Of a DNA stretch of 10,292 nucleotides, positions 6,589 to 10,292 are shown piece by piece. The translations under genes and the position numbers were made by a program. The stretch spans positions 1 through 10,292 of the forward strand of contig DNHM01000456.1 of assembly GCA_003485885.1 (NCBI GenBank), given 5' to 3'. This stretch comes from Acidimicrobiaceae bacterium (lineage in GTDB: Bacteria; Actinomycetota; Acidimicrobiia; Acidimicrobiales; UBA10347). Numbering within the stretch: the first letter of the stretch is position 1; every line of letters begins with the position of its first letter. The notes under the pieces were generated by a model. The model was not told the DNA's origin, searched no databases, and saw nothing but the letters and a program-made list of their open reading frames with translations.

Positions 6589-8076
6589 CTACCCGAAGAC
6601 TTCGGGCCGAAGGGTTGGGAAGAGGACAACGTCGCGGATGTTGGTTTGGTTGGTCAGCAACATGACCAGCCGGTCCATGCCAATGCCCAGGCCGCCGGTT
6701 GGGGGCAGGCCGTATTCGAGCGCACGTATGTAGTCGCGGTCGACGGACATGGCTTCTTCGTCTCCGGCCTCGCCATCGGCCTCTTGGGCCTCGAAGCGCA
6801 ACTTCTGTTCGACAGGATCCAACAACTCGCTGAACGCGTTACACAATTCGCGCCCGGCCACGATGCCCTCGAAACGCTCGACGAATCCGTCGAGGTCGCG
6901 ATGGTCACGAGACAGTGGCGAGACTTCCTTGGGGTAGTCGGTGACGAACACCGGATCCCATAGCTTGGCCTCACATGTCTCTTCGTAGATCTCAAGCAGC
7001 AGCTTGCCTGGACCCCAATACGACTTGACGTCGACGCCAAAACCAGTCGCCGCGGCACGAAGCTCTTCGATCGGCTGGTCCAAGTTGAAGACCTGGCCGG
7101 TGTGTTCTTCGATCAGCTCAAGCATGCTGGCTCGGCGCCATGGCGCGGCCAGGTTCAATGGTTTGCCATCCCACTCGAGATCGGTGGTGCCGTGCAGTTC
7201 GAGCGCCAAGTGTTCTACGAGCTGTTCGACGAGCTCCATGATGTCGCCGTAATCGGCATAGGCCTGATAGAGCTCGAGCATGGAGAACTCGGGGTTGTGG
7301 CGAGTCGAGATGCCTTCGTTGCGGAAGACCCGAGCAATCTCGAAGACACGTTCGAAGCCGCCCACGGTCAGGCGCTTGAGGTACAACTCAGGCGCGATCC
7401 GCAAGTACAGCTCGGTGTCGAGTGCATTGTGGTGTGTGGTGAACGGACGGGCCGCCGCACCACCGGGAATGGGATGGAAGACCGGTGTTTCGACTTCCAT
7501 GTAGTCGCGATCTTCGAGCCAACGCCGGGTCAGCGACATGATCTTGGAGCGAGCCTTGAAGGTGGCCCGGGCCTCGTCGGTCACCCACAGGTCGACGTAG
7601 CGCTGGCGGTAACGCAGGTCGGGGTCGCTGATGCCATGCCACTTGTCCGGAAACTGGCGTTTGGTTTCCGCCAGCACCTGCCAACTGTCCACGGTGATCG
7701 AAAGTTCACCACGGCGGGTCTTCATGACCTGACCGGTCACGCCGATCCAGTCACCCAGGCTCAAGCTGGTGAATGCGTCGAAGTCAGGAGTCTGATTCGA
7801 ACGCGCAAACAGCTGCATACGACCGGTGGAATCGGCGAGCACCCCGAAGGCCAGCTTGCCTTGTTCGCGGCGCAACATGAGCCGGCCAGCGATGGACACG
7901 ATGGTGCCGGTTTCGGTGCCGTCTTCGATCTCGCCGAACCGGTCGATAATCGACTGGTTCGACGTATCACGCTCGAAGCGATACGGAATGATATGTGCAG
8001 TGGGCGTTACAGGAGCCACAGCGGCATCTGTTTCGTTTTCACTGTTGTTGGAGTCAGAGCTTGAAGTGTCAGTCAT
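6589..8076 (-). CDS. lysS: Lysyl-tRNA synthetase, class II
   Basis: It charges tRNA-Lys with lysine in the cytoplasm. The 495 residues match the family length. Order seen: an acidic Ser/Asn-rich N-terminal tail of about 30 residues; the OB-fold anticodon-binding domain (about 55-150, with TGTIVSIAGRLMLRREQGKL); class II motif 1 region around RWLEDRDYMEVETPVF; motif 2 FEIARVFRNEG (Arg252) with HNPEFSMLE; and motif 3 GGLGIGMDRLVMLL (Arg469). The start is the ATG opening MTDTSSSD, overlapping by four bases (ATGA) the stop of the coaX remnant. The open frame continues 60 codons upstream to 8256, but that stretch reads through the coaX remnant and the end of nadC and is not LysRS-like. No clear Shine-Dalgarno; translation was probably coupled to the upstream gene. 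Confidence 0.97.
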   Translation of the reverse strand: MTDTSSSDSNNSENETDAAVAPVTPTAHIIPYRFERDTSNQSIIDRFGEIEDGTETGTIVSIAGRLMLRREQGKLAFGVLADSTGRMQLFARSNQTPDFDAFTSLSLGDWIGVTGQVMKTRRGELSITVDSWQVLAETKRQFPDKWHGISDPDLRYRQRYVDLWVTDEARATFKARSKIMSLTRRWLEDRDYMEVETPVFHPIPGGAAARPFTTHHNALDTELYLRIAPELYLKRLTVGGFERVFEIARVFRNEGISTRHNPEFSMLELYQAYADYGDIMELVEQLVEHLALELHGTTDLEWDGKPLNLAAPWRRASMLELIEEHTGQVFNLDQPIEELRAAATGFGVDVKSYWGPGKLLLEIYEETCEAKLWDPVFVTDYPKEVSPLSRDHRDLDGFVERFEGIVAGRELCNAFSELLDPVEQKLRFEAQEADGEAGDEEAMSVDRDYIRALEYGLPPTGGLGIGMDRLVMLLTNQTNIRDVVLFPTLRPEVFG

Positions 8077-8203
8077 TGGTTCTTTTGCCAGATCAGTCGC
8101 AGCCCGTAAAGGGTAAGCCACGGTTCGACGTGGTCCACGACCTTTGTGTATGGCTCGATCTTTCCCGCCAGTGGGTGTTGCCAACATCGATGGCGAACAG
8201 CAC
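8073..8203 (-). pseudogene. coaX: Internally deleted remnant of type III pantothenate kinase (coaX)
   Basis: Between nadC and lysS the minus strand encodes both ends of CoaX and almost nothing between. Starting at GTG 8203 the frame reads (M)LFAIDVGNTH, the canonical CoaX N-terminus with the phosphate-binding DxGNT motif, up to about 8171. From 8171 onward another frame reads LAGKIEPYTKVV, then DHVEPWLTLYGLRLIW and QKNQ, closely like the CoaX C-terminus (compare HLTLQGLRLVFERN in the M. tuberculosis protein, from memory). It ends at TGA 8075-8073. About 210 residues of a roughly 255-residue enzyme are missing, including the catalytic core, and the two ends are in different frames, so no kinase can be made. 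The C-terminal stop still overlaps the lysS ATG (ATGA). It could be a true deletion or an assembly error at about 8171. Confidence 0.85.
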
Positions 8204-8212
8204 GAGTTGGAG

Positions 8213-9085
8213 CTATCGCTCGACTGCGTTGATCTCGATGTCAAGGCCGATGTCAAGCACCGGCGCCGAATTGGTCAGCGAGCCCGACGACACGAAATCG
8301 ACGCCGGTGTCGGCATAACTGTCGATGGTCTCGATGGTGATGCCGCCCGATGCTTCGACGATTGGACGACCATCGGGTCGTTTGGGCCCGATCAGTGTCA
8401 TGGCTTCGCGCACGGTTTCTGGCGACATGTTGTCGAGCAGGATCAGATCGGCGTGAGCGGCAACGGCTTGTTCGACCTGGTCGAGCCGATCACATTCAAC
8501 ATGGAGGGGTCGGCCAGGCCACCGGTCACGAGCTTGTTCGATCGCTTCGGCAATGGACATACCAACCAGGTGATTGTCCTTAAACATCAACCAGCCGCTG
8601 AGGTTTCCCCGGTGGTTACGTCCGCCGCCAGCTCGGGTCGCGGCCTTCTCGAGGCTGCGGAGACCAGGGGTGGTCTTGCGGGTATCCCATACGCCAATCC
8701 GGCCATCGACGATCTGCACGAACTCGTTTACTCGGGTGGCAATACCAGACAGGTGGCCCATGAAATTGAGCGCCGTGCGCTCGGCAGTCAAAATCGAGGC
8801 AAGCGATCCGCGCACATCGGCGATAACCGAACCGGCTTCGAGTACGTCGCCATCGTCGAAATGCCAGGTGAGGTGGATGGATTCATCGACCTGACGGAAC
8901 GCCTCAGCGGCAGGCCCGCAGCCAGCAAGCCGGCCGGGTTTACGAGCGTTGATTTGGGCAGTCGCGGTGATCGCCGGGTCGAGCATGCCCGACGTCATGT
9001 CACCGAGCGGTGACAAATCTTCGGCGAGAGCGCGGGCCACGACATCGACAACGTCACCGTGGGGTGGATGGAAATAACCCGGCAT
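8213..9085 (-). CDS. nadC: Nicotinate-nucleotide pyrophosphorylase (carboxylating), quinolinate phosphoribosyltransferase
   Basis: It converts quinolinate and PRPP to nicotinate mononucleotide, the entry to de novo NAD synthesis. The 290 residues have the usual length and motifs: LTAERTALNFMGHLSGIAT (99-117), WDTRKTTPGLRSLEK (133-147, Arg136 and Lys137 for substrate phosphate and carboxylate binding), GGGRNHR (153-159), FKDNH (168-172), HVECDRLDQ (195-203, with Glu197 and Asp199), LLDN (216-219), VEASGGI (243-249) and FVSSGSLT (264-271). The start is an ATG sharing one base with the stop of the upstream DUF2510 gene (TAATG), with GAGG 9 nt upstream, so it is translationally coupled. Nine bases downstream begins the coaX remnant, then lysS, implying one transcript. 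nadA and nadB are not in the window. Confidence 0.96.
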   Translation of the reverse strand: MPGYFHPPHGDVVDVVARALAEDLSPLGDMTSGMLDPAITATAQINARKPGRLAGCGPAAEAFRQVDESIHLTWHFDDGDVLEAGSVIADVRGSLASILTAERTALNFMGHLSGIATRVNEFVQIVDGRIGVWDTRKTTPGLRSLEKAATRAGGGRNHRGNLSGWLMFKDNHLVGMSIAEAIEQARDRWPGRPLHVECDRLDQVEQAVAAHADLILLDNMSPETVREAMTLIGPKRPDGRPIVEASGGITIETIDSYADTGVDFVSSGSLTNSAPVLDIGLDIEINAVER

Positions 9086-9933
9086 TAGCCGAAGCCTCGC
9101 GAGTCCTGTTTGAGCGCGGTGTCAACCGACAGCGCTGCGGCCACCACCATCTGACGAAGAGGGTCAGGTAGCGGATGATGAACCGACACCACATAGTTGT
9201 CGGCAGTGGTGAACGCGGTCTTCAGTACGCCCTCGAATGTTTTGGTGATGCGGGCGATCTCGGTGCCGTTCGCGTCCTGGATGTTGAAGTTCCAGGCTCG
9301 CCAATTCTCGGCATTGATCGATCCCATCTCGACACCACCGACGTTCAGACCAAACTTGATCTTGCCCAACGCGTTCTTCTGGGTAATTTCACCAATGGTG
9401 GTACCGGCTCCGTCTTCGACGACCACTCGAGATTTCACGAACTTGGCTGGTCGGGTCAGCTTGAGCACCACATTGTTTTGCGAATCGACAACCTGCAGAT
9501 GGTGGGTGAAGAACTGGTCCAGGCTCGAGACCACCCGTAGAACCTTCTTCACCGTGCTTTGGCCAACCTGGCGGACAGAGCCGACTTGCGCACCGTTGCG
9601 GTCAAAGATCGCGTACTCGTTGTTGACTTCGATCAGCTTGGCCTTCTGGTTAACCACAAAGAGCTGCTGACTCAGCAGATCACCGCCGACGCCAGCACCG
9701 CGATCGACGATGGCGCCGCGTTTCTCGGCACTATCGAAGTGGCGATCGACCTGCTGTTGCACCTTCTCGCCACTCATGTTGGTCACTTCTTTGACCACCG
9801 CAGCGTTCACCGGATCAGAACTCTGCTTGCCGTTGGAAGAAACATGATCGGTCCATGTTGCGCCATCCCAGTAGCGCAACTCAGCTCGGCCGTAGGGATC
9901 GGGATACCAATCCGCGGCCGTGGTCTCTGTCAT
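9085..9933 (-). CDS. DUF2510 domain protein with a phospholipid-scramblase/LURP-one-like domain
   Basis: A 282-residue two-part protein. Residues about 9-28 form a DUF2510 module (WYPDPYGRAELRYWDGATWT), a short domain common at the N-terminus of actinobacterial, often membrane-linked, proteins. A linker of about 50 polar residues follows. From about residue 85 to 262 the chain repeats short beta hairpins (LFVVNQKAKLIEVNNEYAIF, IGEITQKNALGKIKFG, ARITKTFEGVLKTAFTTADN) of the kind seen in scramblase-related and tubby/LURP-one-like barrels. The C-terminal LRQMVVAAALSVDTAL resembles the hydrophobic helix that packs in such barrels; there is no signal peptide. The biochemical role of these bacterial proteins is not established, and lipid scrambling should not be assumed. 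It is first in the nadC-lysS operon, its stop overlapping the nadC start by one base. Confidence 0.8.
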   Translation of the reverse strand: MTETTAADWYPDPYGRAELRYWDGATWTDHVSSNGKQSSDPVNAAVVKEVTNMSGEKVQQQVDRHFDSAEKRGAIVDRGAGVGGDLLSQQLFVVNQKAKLIEVNNEYAIFDRNGAQVGSVRQVGQSTVKKVLRVVSSLDQFFTHHLQVVDSQNNVVLKLTRPAKFVKSRVVVEDGAGTTIGEITQKNALGKIKFGLNVGGVEMGSINAENWRAWNFNIQDANGTEIARITKTFEGVLKTAFTTADNYVVSVHHPLPDPLRQMVVAAALSVDTALKQDSRGFG

Positions 9934-9939
9934 GTCGCT

Positions 9940-9945
9940 AGGTTA
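9940..9945 (-). promoter_or_regulatory. Candidate -10 box for leaderless transcription of the DUF2510-nadC-lysS operon
   Basis: TAACCT on the minus strand fits TANNNT and ends 6 nt before the ATG at 9933, which has no convincing Shine-Dalgarno. No -35 match was found, and GC-rich sequence yields such hexamers by chance. Confidence 0.3.
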
Positions 9946-10026
9946 CCCCGCGTGTGCGTCTGCGACCTGGCCCGTAGCACCGAGTAACCCCAGCTGCACG
10001 CCGTCCGAGTCCGAGATCATCGCGCA

Positions 10027-10292
10027 GTGGCTCTCGAAGCAGCCAGGGGGGACGCAGCCGCGGTTCCCGAACTTGAACACGGCTTCATAGCCACGATGGA
10101 ACACCGGGTCCTCGGCACTCGTTACGTGTATGACGGCCTGAAAGACGAGCGGTTCCTGACGGTGCTCGCCGGTGTCGGTGCGGGTGGATTGGTTTAACCG
10201 GCACATGGGTCGGCCAGTCAGTCTCGCTGCTACTTCTCGAGATGCACGAGCGGCAGATCGATAACGAACGCGTGCCTGGCACCGATTCGTTA
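10027..10292 (+). pseudogene. Frameshifted fragment resembling maltokinase-type N-terminal cap proteins; continues off the right edge
   Basis: One plus-strand frame (stop-free from 9988 to TAA 10195-10197) contains PELEHGFIATMEHRVLGTRY followed by VYDGLKDERFLTVLAGVGAGG. From memory this is close to the signature of actinobacterial maltokinase-cap-like proteins (EHALIGTMEHSVLGTRWVYDG and variants). Homologues carry about 50-70 residues before this point; here an in-frame TAA at 9985-9987 leaves at most about 30, the first usable start being GTG 10027. After the stop, a frame shifted by -1 is open to the window end (GLTGTWVGQSVSLLL, then EMHERQIDNERVPGTDSL) and looks like the continuation, as if one base were lost between about 10180 and 10195. 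I read this as a decayed or mis-sequenced gene, divergent from the DUF2510 gene. The start is uncertain and the family call rests on recall. Confidence 0.4.

Noticed and set aside
7102..8064. 320-codon plus-strand open frame
   Set aside because: Antisense shadow of lysS, which is certain; no domain motif in the plus reading.
8077..8256. 60-codon N-terminal extension of lysS
   Set aside because: It reads through the end of nadC and the coaX remnant; the residues are not LysRS-like and the family length fits the start at 8076.
8144..9013. 289-codon plus-strand open frame
   Set aside because: Antisense shadow of nadC and the coaX remnant; composition not protein-like.
9943..10206. Minus-strand 87-codon frame ending FESHCAMISDSDGVQLGLL, faintly like the tail of a glyoxalase/VOC protein and 9 nt upstream of the DUF2510 gene
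   Set aside because: It is exactly antisense, codon on codon, to the maltokinase-cap-like plus frame, which is the stronger family match. It is also Cys-rich and becomes Arg-rich upstream. Hand-counted third-position GC (about 79% against about 66% for the plus frame) actually favours it, so this rejection is tentative.
10233..10289. Minus-strand reading ending GARHAFVIDLPLVHLEK and stop, as a possible C-terminus of a gene beyond the right edge
   Set aside because: The frame has a stop codon at the last three bases of the window, leaving only 19 residues, and it is antisense to an open plus-strand frame.
1..10292. CRISPR array, tRNA genes, insertion sequences, toxin-antitoxin or defence genes
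   Set aside because: Looked for and not seen: no regularly spaced repeats, no cloverleaf-like or CCA-ended segment, and no transposase or nuclease motifs.

Overview
The window looks like a chromosomal segment of a moderately high-GC actinobacterium. Supporting signs are a ClpC-type Clp ATPase with a UVR linker, a DUF2510 domain protein, a short PPOX/split-barrel flavoprotein of an actinobacterial type, several start sites with no Shine-Dalgarno but a TANNNT box 6-7 nt upstream, and remains of the lysS-coaX linkage with clpC nearby that mycobacteria also show. An Acidimicrobiia-like lineage is my guess from general feel, not something the sequence proves. No tRNA, rRNA, CRISPR array, insertion sequence or phage gene was seen.

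Layout from left to right. (1) The N-terminal four fifths of clpC (minus strand) runs off the left edge. (2) A 247-bp divergent spacer carries a sigmaR/SigH-like promoter candidate for clpC and a leaderless promoter candidate for the next gene. (3) A long-chain polyprenyl diphosphate synthase (plus) ends 4 bp from a convergent small PPOX-family flavoprotein (minus). (4) A strong 36-nt hairpin follows a two-gene, translationally coupled minus-strand unit: an SDR-fold protein that has lost its catalytic YxxxK, then an alpha/beta hydrolase. (5) A left-handed beta-helix (hexapeptide) acyltransferase (minus). (6) A minus-strand housekeeping operon: DUF2510/scramblase-like protein, nadC, a wrecked coaX, and lysS, ended by a compact hairpin. 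(7) At the right edge, a plus-strand fragment resembles the N-terminal cap region of maltokinase-like proteins and appears frameshifted.

The functions are mostly central: protein quality control (ClpC), quinone or lipid side-chain synthesis (polyprenyl synthase), NAD synthesis (NadC), CoA synthesis (the lost CoaX) and lysyl-tRNA charging (LysS). I did not find a novel defence or mobile system. The most interesting observation is the 130-bp coaX scar between nadC and lysS. Only the first 11 codons and the last ~32 codons of type III pantothenate kinase remain, out of frame with each other, yet the ATGA overlap with lysS is intact. Either this lineage lost CoaX recently and uses another pantothenate kinase, or the assembly dropped about 0.6 kb. 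The second degraded gene at the right edge makes a read-level check worthwhile.
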